Shown: in pieces, positions 1 through 8,126 of the stretch
Position numbering within the stretch: the stretch's first letter is position 1
Layout of the letters: every line of letters starts with the position of its first letter
The notes under the pieces: generated by a model
Database searches by the model: none
Told to the model about the DNA's origin: nothing
The model's input: the letters and a program-made list of their open reading frames with translations, nothing else
Made by a program: the position numbers and the translations under genes
Origin: Alkalihalobacillus sp. FSL W8-0930
GTDB lineage: Bacteria > Bacillota > Bacilli > Bacillales > Bacillaceae_D
Reading direction: 5' to 3'
NCBI GenBank assembly: GCA_037965595.1
Contig: CP150183.1
Span: forward strand, 3,782,001-3,846,000
Length of the DNA: 64,000 nt

Positions 1-111
1 GAGTTAAGCAACCGCGCACCATTAGCTGATATTCCTACTCTTCCATTTGATTTTGAAGGCATCGAAGACAAGCAAATTGAAACGCTGAATACCTTCTTAT
101 CTATGGAGTAA
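1..111 (+). CDS. C-terminal end of a protein, possibly an ABC solute-binding protein (partial)
   Basis: Frame 1 is open from the first base to a TAA at 109-111, giving 36 residues that end in NTFLSME. The gene enters from the left edge. It lies 30 bases upstream of an ABC permease on the same strand with no terminator between, so it is probably in the same operon. In iron- and polyamine-type ABC operons the preceding gene is usually the binding protein or the ATPase; the tail resembles a binding-protein end but is too short to decide. Confidence 0.4.
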   Translation, partial: ELSNRAPLADIPTLPFDFEGIEDKQIETLNTFLSME

Positions 112-141
112 TTCGCTACGACGCACATTGGAGGTATCCAC

Positions 142-1797
142 ATGATTATACAGAAACACGCGCCTTATACGATCCTATTAATCATTGTTAGCTTACTAGC
201 AGTAGCACCTTTGTTTTCCGTCCTCATCTACACATTTGTAGATGAGGGTTCTCTATCATTTGAATCTATGCAATATGTGCTATCTTCCAATCAAATTCTT
301 CAAACGATGCAGAACTCCCTATTGCTTGGTGTGTACGTAATTGCTTCAACAACACTGATCGCCCTACCACTTGCGATTATTCGTACAAAAACATCTCTTG
401 CACGTCACAACTGGCTTGATCTTGTGTTTGTCATTCCGTTTATGACCCCTCCTTACATCGGGTCTATGGGATGGATTTTATTTATGCAGAACAATGGCTA
501 CTATGAGCAATTATTTGGCGGCAAGTTCCCTTTTACCTTCTTTCATGTTGCAGGAATGGTCTTTGTGATGAGCATGCACCTCTATCCATTCTTGTATCTA
601 ATGTTAAAAAATGCTCTCCTCAGAATGAATGGATCCTTTCTAGATGCAACCTTAATCTATGGGCGTAATCCTGTTTGGAACTGGTTTCGTGTGGTCATGC
701 CACTACTCATTTCAAGCTACGTAATGGCGAGTCTCCTTGTTTTTATTAAGACATTAGGAGAGTTCGGTACACCAGCTACATTTGGTAAACGAATTGGGTA
801 CGACGTGCTTACAACAGATATTCATGCCTATCTATCTCGCTGGCCGATTAATATCTCAGCGGCTACCAGCCTATCACTCATTCTATTAAGTGTATGTATG
901 GTCATTTGGTATCTTCAGAATGTGATTAGTAGAAAGTATTCGTTTGGGATTCACTCGGGGAAATCAGGCAGTAGCGCCAAACCAAAAGACACAGGTCTTG
1001 TTCGATTGATCTCAAGTGGCTATGTTCTAATTATCCTAGGTCTTTCCATTGGAATTCCTTACTTTTCTATCATCGTGACCTCCCTATTAAATATTCGCGG
1101 AGATGGTCTCAGCTTCAGCAATCTGACGTTCACTCATTATGCAGACTTATTTACCATTGGCTCCTCGAGCTTTAAAGCACTGATGAACAGTATAAATTTT
1201 GCCTTTATCGCTGCTACGGTTGCAGCCGTTATTGGCTTTTGTGCCGCGCTTATTATTCGTGAGGGGCAAAAGAAATCACAGCAGGTGCTAGATTTTACAA
1301 GCATTCTATCAAATATTGTTCCCGGCATTGTCTTTGTTGTGGGTCTGATTTTATTTTGGAACACCCCATGGTTTCCATCGACCATCTACAACACAACCTG
1401 GATGCCGATCGTCACGTACATTGTGCTCTTTCTGCCATATTCCGTGCAATACACAAAGTTTGCCTTATCACAGCTTCATTCATCCATCCACCAATCAAAT
1501 GCGGTCTTTGCTCACAACGAGTGGCTTGTCCTCATTCGAGTCTGGTTACCTCTTCTAGGGCAAGGAATTCTAGCAGGATGGGTGATGACCTTTATTATAT
1601 CAATGCGTGAATTGGTTGGTTCCTTACTTATTCTTCCGCCTTCTGTAGAAACAAGTGCAACATTTATCTATAGCCAATTTGAACAAGGAGATGTCTCAAA
1701 AGGAATGGCCATGGCTGTTGTGACTGTTTTATTGACCATCCTTTGTATCTTCGTGGTCGAGTCGCTGCAACGAAAGGCCCTGCGAACGAAATCATGA
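142..1797 (+). CDS. Double-domain ABC transporter permease, Fe3+/polyamine type (FbpB-like)
   Basis: Integral membrane protein of 551 residues with about twelve hydrophobic segments. Two MetI-like permease units are fused in one chain, roughly residues 50-265 and 335-545. Each unit carries the cytoplasmic loop that contacts the ATPase: the first near residues 170-215 (FRVVMPLLISSYV), the second near 455-495 (IRVWLPLLGQGIL). This fused layout is typical of FbpB/SfuB ferric-iron permeases and of some phosphonate and thiamine importers, so substrate cannot be read from it. A GGAGG site stands 8 bases before the ATG. The stop codon overlaps the next start as ATGA, so the three genes from here to 3661 are translationally coupled. 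No ATPase gene lies downstream; it may be upstream of the window. Confidence 0.85.
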   Translation: MIIQKHAPYTILLIIVSLLAVAPLFSVLIYTFVDEGSLSFESMQYVLSSNQILQTMQNSLLLGVYVIASTTLIALPLAIIRTKTSLARHNWLDLVFVIPFMTPPYIGSMGWILFMQNNGYYEQLFGGKFPFTFFHVAGMVFVMSMHLYPFLYLMLKNALLRMNGSFLDATLIYGRNPVWNWFRVVMPLLISSYVMASLLVFIKTLGEFGTPATFGKRIGYDVLTTDIHAYLSRWPINISAATSLSLILLSVCMVIWYLQNVISRKYSFGIHSGKSGSSAKPKDTGLVRLISSGYVLIILGLSIGIPYFSIIVTSLLNIRGDGLSFSNLTFTHYADLFTIGSSSFKALMNSINFAFIAATVAAVIGFCAALIIREGQKKSQQVLDFTSILSNIVPGIVFVVGLILFWNTPWFPSTIYNTTWMPIVTYIVLFLPYSVQYTKFALSQLHSSIHQSNAVFAHNEWLVLIRVWLPLLGQGILAGWVMTFIISMRELVGSLLILPPSVETSATFIYSQFEQGDVSKGMAMAVVTVLLTILCIFVVESLQRKALRTKS

Positions 1798-2870
1798 TGA
1801 ATCTCACCACTCTTGGAGGCGTAAAAGAATACGGTCGAAATTGCTTTCTTCTAACCGACCACACAACCAACACACGTATCATGCTAGACTGCGGCGTCAG
1901 AAACGGCACGCCCGAAGTGTACCCTGAGATTACCGAGGAAATCGCTCAGTCGCTTCAAGCCGTCTTCATCTCACATGTTCATAATGACCATATCGGAGCA
2001 CTACCCTTACTTGCGAAAAAAGGATTCAATGGAGAGGTATGGATGTCAGAAGCTAGCCTTGCTCAGCTTCCTCCTATCATCTCTTCGTGGCAGCAAAAGA
2101 ACCCGGATGTCTCCCTTGCCAACCTTCAATTTCGTGCATTTCCTAAACAAACACGGGGCAAGGAGGTTTCCTTAACGAAGAGTCTACACGTAACCTGGGG
2201 CTACAGCGGACATATGTTAGGCAGCGTCTGGTATATCTTTCGAGTGAATGAGGAGACATTCTTTTTCTCCGGCGATATCGCGCTTGATGCACCTTTGTTA
2301 GTTACAGATCAACCAATCCTTCGTTTCTATGATCACGCATTAATTGATAGCGGTCATGCTGCCTATACCATGCCTTATCAAAAAAGTATTCAAAATATCA
2401 TGGCCGTTCTTTCAGATCCACTTGAGCCGTACCATGTTCCGGTCAATCTCTCTGGCAAAGCCTGTGACCTTTTGTTTTCACTCTATCACGCGCTACCTGA
2501 TCGAACGTTCTTTATAGACCAAGCACTAAACGATCACCTCCTTGCCTATCTGCAGTACCCCGATCATATGCGCAAAGAGCGAATGCACGAGTTTACGGAC
2601 ATGCTTCAAAGCGATCGATTGCAGCTCGCATCAGAAAAAAAGCAGCCTGGAATCTATTTGATGAAACAAGCACCTTTTGAAATGACTAAAATTCAGACGG
2701 GCATCTATCTTGATCAATCTTCTCCCTTTTACAAGTCGCATCCAGATCGAGATGATCTTTCAAAAATACTTTCTTATATAGAAGCAAGTCATGTCACATT
2801 TTTTCATAGTAAGGAGCAGGACTTGAAGGTTATCTTAAAACATCAGACAAATGGAGGAATCATGTTATGA
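1794..2870 (+). CDS. Metallo-beta-lactamase fold hydrolase with CPSF/RNase-J-like motifs
   Basis: Cytoplasmic protein of 358 residues. The metal-binding HxHxDH motif is at residues 61-66 (SHVHNDHIG), a later metal histidine lies in SGHMLGS near 140, and FSGD supplies an aspartate near 161. The spacing and the GHMLGS motif recall the RNase J/CPSF branch of the superfamily, but no full beta-CASP domain is obvious. The frame is open upstream to a GTG-type start at 1743 inside the permease; the ATG at 1794, overlapping the permease stop, is preferred because it fits coupled translation and the conserved core begins there. It also overlaps the next gene by 4 bases. Its place between a permease and a secreted CYTH-like protein suggests processing of an imported phosphorus compound, which is inference. 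Confidence 0.7.
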   Translation: MMNLTTLGGVKEYGRNCFLLTDHTTNTRIMLDCGVRNGTPEVYPEITEEIAQSLQAVFISHVHNDHIGALPLLAKKGFNGEVWMSEASLAQLPPIISSWQQKNPDVSLANLQFRAFPKQTRGKEVSLTKSLHVTWGYSGHMLGSVWYIFRVNEETFFFSGDIALDAPLLVTDQPILRFYDHALIDSGHAAYTMPYQKSIQNIMAVLSDPLEPYHVPVNLSGKACDLLFSLYHALPDRTFFIDQALNDHLLAYLQYPDHMRKERMHEFTDMLQSDRLQLASEKKQPGIYLMKQAPFEMTKIQTGIYLDQSSPFYKSHPDRDDLSKILSYIEASHVTFFHSKEQDLKVILKHQTNGGIML

Positions 2871-3661
2871 AAAAAGTGAGTTTCGTAGGCGCATTAACTA
2901 TTGCATTCTTTACAAGTTTCGCCCTTCCCGCGCAAGCAGAAAGCCCCATTGAACCAGGGTATGAAGTGAAATTCAACCTAGATCTCGACTCATTCTCCAA
3001 TCAAGAAGACATTGTTCAAACGTTTAATGCTACACATGACGAAGATGTTAAAGTCTATTACTTTGATACTCCAGACCAACAATTCCGAGATCAGGGCTAC
3101 ATACACCGCCTCAGAATCTACGCGAGTGATAAAAAGACAAATATCACTTATAAGAAAGTCTTTCCTGGAATTACTGTAGAAGACGCAATCGCAGAAGCAA
3201 CAGCAAAAGGGTTCCATAACGACATGTCCAATTACAAATTTGAGAATGATCGTAAAGAAGGTACCGATACATTCTCTATTAGTCGAAAAGAAACCTTTAA
3301 ACAAAACAAAAAGCTAACATTTGATTCAATTGACGCAGATTATGCTATTAAGCTCTTTAAAGAAGAAGCTCCAAAGAAATATCGCACATGGGATCAAGAA
3401 GACTGGTATCAGGACACACTTAGCCAGACCATTCCATACGGACCTGCCCTTGCCGAAACCTTTGAAGGCGAATATCTAGGGGTGGACGCGGACCTTGAAA
3501 TCTGGACATACAAAGGAGACACGATCGCCGAAATCTCAACAAAAGTTGGTGAAAAAGAGCAAGCTGATCAAATAGAAGAAAGCTGGTTAGACGGGTTAAC
3601 TGAATCTGGTTGGTTAAGTGACGAACAAACATCGAAAACAGGATTTGTGATGGATAAATAA
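2867..3661 (+). CDS. Secreted CYTH-like (triphosphate tunnel) domain protein
   Basis: 264 residues with a signal peptide: KK, a hydrophobic stretch, then an AQA cleavage site near residue 24. The mature part starts with GYEVKF, then YYFDTPDQQF and HRLRIYA, a pattern that resembles CYTH proteins, which bind triphosphate with the ExExK strand and basic strands. Here the first glutamate of ExExK is replaced by glycine, so catalysis is uncertain. A later strand (DLEIWTYKG...AEIS) also fits the fold. The ATG overlaps the preceding stop (ATGA) and follows a GGAGG. An exported CYTH-like protein is unusual because known members are mostly cytoplasmic. Last gene of the operon, followed by a terminator. 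Assignment rests on motif reading only. Confidence 0.5.
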   Translation: MKKVSFVGALTIAFFTSFALPAQAESPIEPGYEVKFNLDLDSFSNQEDIVQTFNATHDEDVKVYYFDTPDQQFRDQGYIHRLRIYASDKKTNITYKKVFPGITVEDAIAEATAKGFHNDMSNYKFENDRKEGTDTFSISRKETFKQNKKLTFDSIDADYAIKLFKEEAPKKYRTWDQEDWYQDTLSQTIPYGPALAETFEGEYLGVDADLEIWTYKGDTIAEISTKVGEKEQADQIEESWLDGLTESGWLSDEQTSKTGFVMDK

Positions 3662-3665
3662 CAGA

Positions 3666-3696
3666 AAGGCTGTCTCACATACGAGACAGCCTTTTT
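3666..3696 (+). terminator. Rho-independent terminator of the permease/MBL/CYTH operon
   Basis: Perfect 10-bp stem AGGCTGTCTC/GAGACAGCCT with a 6-base loop, followed by five T residues. It sits 5 bases after the CYTH-like stop and reaches into the end of the convergent MFS gene. Confidence 0.85.
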
Positions 3697-4936
3697 ATGT
3701 CTTGATTGAGATCGGTTTAATGTCCCCGAACCTTGAACTGTATTTTTGCCACCTCATTAGGAAAATTGCCGGCAATAATAAACTTAGAAAGCCAATAAAT
3801 AAAGATACATAGGATGAGAGAAGCTCGGGAATCATGCCAGCTAGAAACGTCCCCATCATTGCAAACAATCCGCCAGTCACAAAGGTGGCGCTTCTAACTC
3901 TAGTTATGTATTCATCTGGGGTGATCCCTTGATGTACTGAAATTTGAGCGACAAAAGCCATTGATAATGCACCATCAAAGAAAACCATCCCGGTTGATAA
4001 GATATATAGATTTTCACTTAAACAGATCATTAAAACTCCAACTGAGGACGTGGCGAGTAACGAGCATAGGAGTGTAAGCCAGTTCATCGTTCTAAACCAC
4101 TTCATAATCAATACACCTATTAAATTTCCAATGCCTGCACAGCTTAAGATGATCCCAATTTCACCTGCTGATAGCTGTAAGAGTGTATCCGCATGAAAAA
4201 TAACCGTTAGCGGAATAAATACTGTTGCAAAACTTAACACACAGTGGCTAAATGAGATCATTCTTTGAGTAGGATTTGCCAAAAGGATGGTCAAGCCTAC
4301 GAATGACTCTCTAGTGAACGTGTGTAGATTCACTTTTCTTTTCTCGTGAGTTGGCTGGACCGTTTTTACTCTTTTTATCAGAGAGAGAATCATCATTCCT
4401 AAGATAGACAATACCCCACAGATAACTAAAGTTGGGCTGGCACCTATTTGACTTAATAGAATTCCACCTAATACAGGACCGATAATTGTACAAACTGCAT
4501 CGGCACCTTCAAGACTCGTATGTGCTCTTAAAAGATTTTCTCTTCCTGAAATTTCTGGAATCATAGCAGCAAAAGCTGTGCGACTGATTAAAGCTAACAG
4601 ACCCATGATAAATAAAATCATTGCACTTAGTAAGGAATTCAGTTCATCGAAGCTGAAAATATAGGCCAACAGAAACAAACAGATACCATAGAAAAAGTTA
4701 CTAACAGAGGCGTACAAAACTTTGTTCTTAGCTTCTAGCCAAGTACCAATCGGGATGGAGAAAAGAACGGCTCCTACTTGCTGGGAAAGTGCAACAAGAG
4801 CTGTAATGAAAGGGGACTGAGTAAATCCTAGAACAATTAGAGGGATGACTAACTCCCGGAATCGTCCATTTAAGATAGAGGTAAAGTTATAGAACCACAT
4901 GAGGGAGAAATTCTTGTTTATAAACAATCTGTTCAC
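3695..4936 (-). CDS. MFS transporter, macrolide-efflux-like
   Basis: 413 residues, about twelve membrane helices, starting with FSLMWFYNFTSILN, as in the MefA/MFS_3-like drug and metabolite exporters of Firmicutes. The loop SIPIGTWLEAKNK (near residue 60) is the MFS motif-A region. The start is a GTG (4934-4936); upstream codons run into a stop within five codons, and the site before it (GATAAGCAG) is weak. Substrate unknown. It is divergent from the small membrane protein at 5014; the 77-base gap has a 10-bp palindrome that could bind a regulator. Confidence 0.8.
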   Translation of the reverse strand: MNRLFINKNFSLMWFYNFTSILNGRFRELVIPLIVLGFTQSPFITALVALSQQVGAVLFSIPIGTWLEAKNKVLYASVSNFFYGICLFLLAYIFSFDELNSLLSAMILFIMGLLALISRTAFAAMIPEISGRENLLRAHTSLEGADAVCTIIGPVLGGILLSQIGASPTLVICGVLSILGMMILSLIKRVKTVQPTHEKRKVNLHTFTRESFVGLTILLANPTQRMISFSHCVLSFATVFIPLTVIFHADTLLQLSAGEIGIILSCAGIGNLIGVLIMKWFRTMNWLTLLCSLLATSSVGVLMICLSENLYILSTGMVFFDGALSMAFVAQISVHQGITPDEYITRVRSATFVTGGLFAMMGTFLAGMIPELLSSYVSLFIGFLSLLLPAIFLMRWQKYSSRFGDIKPISIKT

Positions 4937-4959
4937 CTGCTTATCTATTTACTGGTAGT

Positions 4960-4983
4960 TAACATGTTATCATTGTTATAACA
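4960..4983. promoter_or_regulatory. Palindrome between divergent MFS gene and small membrane gene
   Basis: A perfect 10-bp palindrome TAACATGTTA (4960-4969) is followed by the AT-rich near-palindrome TTATAACATATAA (4976-4988). It lies between two divergent starts, a usual place for an operator. No local regulator gene is adjacent, so the binding protein is unknown. Confidence 0.35.
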
Positions 4984-5013
4984 TATAATTGTAAATAAAT
5001 TGGAGGTAATGAG

Positions 5014-5319
5014 ATGGAACATTCCAAAAAATTAGGCTTAGGAAGTTTTTCTTTGGTTCTTTTTTTAGTTAGTTCCATTCTCTTGTTTGCGAGCGATAAA
5101 GGCTACACTGCAGGGGAATACTTACTTAAGTTAGTAGGCCTTAACGTGCATGAACTGGTCATTGCCGTTATTCTTTTATTACTAGCAGTCTTTATTGCAA
5201 GAAAGTTCCCTACTCACTTATTCTCCAAGTCTGGATTGATCTCATCCTCGATTTTATTAGGTCTTATTTTAACCTTAGCACTTATTGATCTCATCTTAAG
5301 ATTTGTTAGTTTGTTTTAA
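5014..5319 (+). CDS. Small membrane protein, unknown function
   Basis: 101 residues with three predicted membrane helices (about 10-27, 44-61 and 75-99) and a basic loop RKFPTHLFSK. I do not recognise the family. A good TTGGAGGT site precedes the ATG. It is monocistronic, ending at a strong bidirectional terminator. Nothing in its surroundings gives a role beyond possible co-control with the divergent MFS exporter. Confidence 0.65.
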   Translation: MEHSKKLGLGSFSLVLFLVSSILLFASDKGYTAGEYLLKLVGLNVHELVIAVILLLLAVFIARKFPTHLFSKSGLISSSILLGLILTLALIDLILRFVSLF

Positions 5320-5325
5320 CAAAAA

Positions 5326-5348
5326 AGCCAGAGACTGAGTCTCTGGCT
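5326..5348. terminator. Bidirectional terminator
   Basis: Perfect 10-bp stem AGCCAGAGAC/GTCTCTGGCT with a TGA loop. The minus-strand copy is followed by six T residues, so it mainly serves the SDR gene at 5363; it also closes the small membrane gene. Confidence 0.85.
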
Positions 5349-5362
5349 CCTTTCAATTCCAA

Positions 5363-6082
5363 TTAAGGATTCGTTGACCACATACCTGCTGATTTGATGA
5401 AGATACGTGGGTGTAATTTTAGTTGTGACACGATAATCTCTGCTAAGTCTTCTGGTTGCATCACTTTTTCAGGATTGCCATCCGTCAGGTTCTCTCTAAC
5501 AGCAAGATCTGTTGCGACCGTACTCGGTGTAAGAGCTGTTACACGTACGTTATGCTTACGTACTTCAAGTGCAAGAGACTCTGTAAGTCCAAGTAATCCA
5601 AACTTAGAGGCGCTGTAAGCACTTGTTGCCGGTGCTCCTTTTTGTCCCGCTGTTGAAGAAATATTGATGATGTCTCCGCCTTGTTTTTCAATCAGCTGCG
5701 GAAGCACCGCTCTTGTTACGTAATATGTTCCTGTTAGGTTCACGTCTACAATGTTTTTCCACTCTTCTGGATCTAAGTCCATAAAGCCACCGAACTTACC
5801 GATTCCTGCATTGTTAATCAGGATGTCAAATGTGCCAAGCTCGTTTGTTAGTGAATCAACTGCTTTATTTACTTGCTCAAGTGATGAGATATCAGCTGTT
5901 GCAATCGCTACCTTCACACCTTTTTCTTTAAGCTCTTCTGCAAGACCTGTTAAGTCTGCTTCTGTACGGGCAACTAGACCCACGTTTACTCCTTCGTTTG
6001 CAAGCGCAATCGCTGTCGCTTTTCCGATTCCTTTACCAGCGCCAGTGATTAACGCTGTTTTTCCTTTTATCGTTTGTGCCAT
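5363..6082 (-). CDS. Short-chain dehydrogenase/reductase, 3-ketoacyl-ACP-reductase-like
   Basis: 239 residues, classical SDR. The NAD(P)-binding TGAGKGIG is near residue 14, NNAG near 90, the catalytic serine in NISSTAG near 143, and YSASK near 156. VARTE after the second strand (arginine) points to NADPH. Closest in style to the FabG-like cytosolic reductases common in Bacillus; substrate not predictable. AGAGGGA precedes the ATG. It is downstream of hxlB on the same strand but separated by a strong terminator, so it is a separate unit. Confidence 0.85.
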   Translation of the reverse strand: MAQTIKGKTALITGAGKGIGKATAIALANEGVNVGLVARTEADLTGLAEELKEKGVKVAIATADISSLEQVNKAVDSLTNELGTFDILINNAGIGKFGGFMDLDPEEWKNIVDVNLTGTYYVTRAVLPQLIEKQGGDIINISSTAGQKGAPATSAYSASKFGLLGLTESLALEVRKHNVRVTALTPSTVATDLAVRENLTDGNPEKVMQPEDLAEIIVSQLKLHPRIFIKSAGMWSTNP

Positions 6083-6170
6083 GGAAATCCCTCTTTTCTG
6101 TAATCTATTCTACTCATTTTACTGAGTTCAAGACTTAAAGTGAAGTAATGCGCTCTATCGAATGCGATGA

Positions 6171-6212
6171 AAAAACACCTTTGATTCCTGTATGATACAG
6201 AAATCAAAGGTG
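6171..6212 (-). terminator. Terminator of the hxlAB operon
   Basis: On the minus strand a long stem (CACCTTTGATT pairing with AATCAAAGGTG, continued by CTGTAT/ATACAG) is followed by six T residues, 10 bases after the hxlB stop. Confidence 0.85.
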
Positions 6213-6221
6213 CTACGTTAT

Positions 6222-6782
6222 CTATTCAAGATTGGCATGTTTGCCGTACATCTGCTTTGAATTCAGTTCTTTCTTTTCCATAAAACACAGAATGACTGCA
6301 TCATAAAAAAGAAGAGATGTCTGTTCAAATAATGATCCCATTGGTTGAATGGTCTCGTATTCACTACCTTCTGCACGGTCCTTTGGTGCTCCAGGAAGGA
6401 TAACAGTGAGATCGGCAAGCTCTCCAATCGTAGAATCTGGAGAAAGCGTGACAGCAGCAACTGTGCCACCAAGAACTTTTGCCTTTTCTACAATTGGAAT
6501 TAAGCTTTTCGTTTCACCTGATCCTGTACCTACGATTAACAGATCACCTTTTTCAAGGTTCGCAGTAACTGTTTCGCCTACAGCATACGCATCAATACCC
6601 ATATGCATCATACGCATCACAAAGGATTTGCCCATAAAGCCGGAACGTCCAGCTCCTACAACAAAGACTTTCTTCGCTTGAAGAATCGCTTCAACCAGCT
6701 TGTCCGCCTCTGCTTCGGAGATTGACTGAACTGTCCCTCTAAGTTCTTGAATGATTGTCTCAAGATACTCGGTCGTATTCAT
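6222..6782 (-). CDS. hxlB: 6-phospho-3-hexuloisomerase
   Basis: 186 residues, single SIS domain. It isomerises D-arabino-3-hexulose 6-phosphate to fructose 6-phosphate, the second step of formaldehyde fixation in the ribulose monophosphate pathway. Visible motifs are the SIS core VFVVGAGRSGFMGKSF near residue 40 and GTGSGETKS near 90, then PKDRAEGSEYETIQPMGSLFEQ, which is characteristic of this isomerase. Length matches the family. It follows hxlA with a 3-base gap, so the two are co-transcribed and probably coupled. Confidence 0.95.
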   Translation of the reverse strand: MNTTEYLETIIQELRGTVQSISEAEADKLVEAILQAKKVFVVGAGRSGFMGKSFVMRMMHMGIDAYAVGETVTANLEKGDLLIVGTGSGETKSLIPIVEKAKVLGGTVAAVTLSPDSTIGELADLTVILPGAPKDRAEGSEYETIQPMGSLFEQTSLLFYDAVILCFMEKKELNSKQMYGKHANLE

Positions 6783-6785
6783 TGA

Positions 6786-7418
6786 TTACCCTTTGTTAAT
6801 AAGTGCTTTGATTTCTTGTGCAGCAGTTTTCTTATCGTCTTTAGACGTGATTCCGCCACCAACGATTACTAGATCCGGCTTGGCTTCAATTACTTCTGGA
6901 AGAGTCTCAAGCTTGATACCACCAGCGATTGCTGTTTTTGCATTTTTAACAACAGATTTGATTTTGCGTAGATCTGCGAAAGAATCTTTTCCTTCAGCTT
7001 GAAGGTCATAACCAGTGTGAACGCAGATGTAGTCTGCACCAAGCTGATCTAATTCTTTTGCACGTGTTTCGATATCTTTTACAGCGATCATATCAACAAG
7101 GATTTCTTTTCCTTCTTTTTTCGCTGCTTCAACCGCACCACGGATTGAGCTATCTTCAGCTGCACCTAGGATTGTGATGATGTCTGCTCCAGCATTAGAA
7201 GCTTGTTGTACTTCATATCCAGCAGCATCCATGATTTTGATATCAGCAAGAACGGTTAGGTTCGGGTATGCTTCTTTAACTGCACGAACAGCTTCGTGAC
7301 CAAGGCTGTTGATGATTGGCGTACCAATTTCAACGATATCGATTGAGTCTTGAACTTCTGCTACAAGCTCAATTGCTTCTGGAATATTTACTAAATCTAA
7401 TGCTAATTGTAATTTCAT
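6786..7418 (-). CDS. hxlA: 3-hexulose-6-phosphate synthase
   Basis: 210 residues, TIM-barrel of the orotidine-phosphate-decarboxylase superfamily. It condenses formaldehyde with ribulose 5-phosphate. The superfamily motif ADIKIMDAAGYE (DxKxxD type) is near residue 59, AGADIITILGAAED near 78, and the phosphate-binding AGGI and VVGGGIT are near the C-terminus. First gene of the hxlAB operon, facing hxlR across about 175 bases with AAGTACG repeats. In Bacillus subtilis this operon is formaldehyde-induced through HxlR. Confidence 0.95.
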   Translation of the reverse strand: MKLQLALDLVNIPEAIELVAEVQDSIDIVEIGTPIINSLGHEAVRAVKEAYPNLTVLADIKIMDAAGYEVQQASNAGADIITILGAAEDSSIRGAVEAAKKEGKEILVDMIAVKDIETRAKELDQLGADYICVHTGYDLQAEGKDSFADLRKIKSVVKNAKTAIAGGIKLETLPEVIEAKPDLVIVGGGITSKDDKKTAAQEIKALINKG

Positions 7419-7510
7419 GATGAAAAAACTCCTTTGTCTCTTTGGATTTGACAGCCTGTATAGTATCTCTCAATTCACTATTTACTAATCTGCCTAAAAC
7501 AAACTATACT

Positions 7511-7540
7511 AAGTACGTCACCAAATGAAAAGTACGCACA
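7511..7540. promoter_or_regulatory. Putative HxlR binding region (two direct AAGTACG repeats)
   Basis: AAGTACG occurs at 7511-7517 and 7530-7536, 19 bp apart, in the forms AAGTACGTCAC and AAGTACGCAC. HxlR of Bacillus subtilis is known to bind two direct repeats upstream of hxlA. A possible hxlA promoter on the minus strand has a -10-like TATAGT (rc of ACTATA, 7504-7509) and a weak TTTTCA -35 overlapping the repeats. Binding is inferred. Confidence 0.55.
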
Positions 7541-7594
7541 TTTATCACATATAGTGTGGAAAAGTATACTATGGGTGACGAAGGATGTGAAAGT

Positions 7595-7936
7595 ATGCCG
7601 AACTTAGGTGAACGGACATTTAACTGTGAAAAGGAACTAACATTGTCTGTCATAGGTGGAAAGTGGAAGATGCTCATTCTATGGCATTTAGGAAAAGAAG
7701 GAACAAAACGCTTCGGTGAGCTGAAAGCTCTTATGCCTGGAATCACACAGCGAATGCTTGTGAATCAGTTACGTGAGCTTGAGGATCATGAGATTCTTCA
7801 CCGAGAAGTCTACCCAGTTGTTCCACCCAAGGTTGAATATTCCCTAACAGAGCACGGAAGAAACCTGATGCCTATTCTTGATGCCATGTATGAATGGGGT
7901 AAGGATTACATCGAAAATGTGTTGGAAAAAGAATAA
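7595..7936 (+). CDS. hxlR: HxlR-family transcriptional regulator
   Basis: 113 residues from the ATG at 7595, which follows GAAGGA with 9-base spacing; the frame is open up to a GTG at 7556, but the conserved part begins [11 protein letters not shown]. Winged helix-turn-helix of the MarR-like HxlR family: [14 protein letters not shown], then [26 protein letters not shown] and the wing [13 protein letters not shown]. Very close to Bacillus subtilis HxlR, the formaldehyde-responsive activator of hxlAB. It is divergent from hxlAB and directly upstream of zwf, whose promoter has a copy of the same AAGTACGCAC motif. Confidence 0.93.
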   Translation: MPNLGERTFNCEKELTLSVIGGKWKMLILWHLGKEGTKRFGELKALMPGITQRMLVNQLRELEDHEILHREVYPVVPPKVEYSLTEHGRNLMPILDAMYEWGKDYIENVLEKE

Positions 7937-7942
7937 GAAGAG

Positions 7943-7988
7943 AGCCACGTTCGCATTGATCCCAGTCAATGTGATCGTGGCTTTTTTA
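7943..7988 (+). terminator. Terminator of hxlR
   Basis: Long stem starting AGCCACG and ending CGTGGCT with an inner CATTGA/TCAATG pair, followed by six T residues, seven bases after the hxlR stop. Confidence 0.85.
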
Positions 7989-8039
7989 TCGTTCCTTTGA
8001 TTTCATTTAGTATACATTTCCACACTTCCTGCAAAAAAA

Positions 8040-8076
8040 GTGCGTACTTACGCAATTGAAATGAACGTTTTATACT
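8040..8076 (+). promoter_or_regulatory. zwf promoter with HxlR-like site
   Basis: GTGCGTACTT at 8040-8049 is the exact reverse complement of the AAGTACGCAC found upstream of hxlA. It is part of a 14-bp palindrome TGCGTA-CT-TACGCA (8041-8054). A -10 sequence TATACT lies at 8071-8076, with only a poor -35 (TTACGC, 8048-8053) overlapping the palindrome, as expected for an activator-dependent promoter. Confidence 0.5.
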
Positions 8077-8126
8077 GTGTGAGCACAGGCAAGCCACACT
8101 CATTTTTCAAGAAAAGGATGATGAAC

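Noticed and set aside
7560-7572. AAGTATACTATG near hxlR as another GntR-type operator
   Set aside because: Single half-site without inverted partner; the nearby gene pair already has its own regulator.
8040-8126. N-terminal extension of Zwf
   Set aside because: It would begin with the GTG inside the HxlR-like palindrome and run through the -10 region; the ATG at 8127 has a good site and family-like start.
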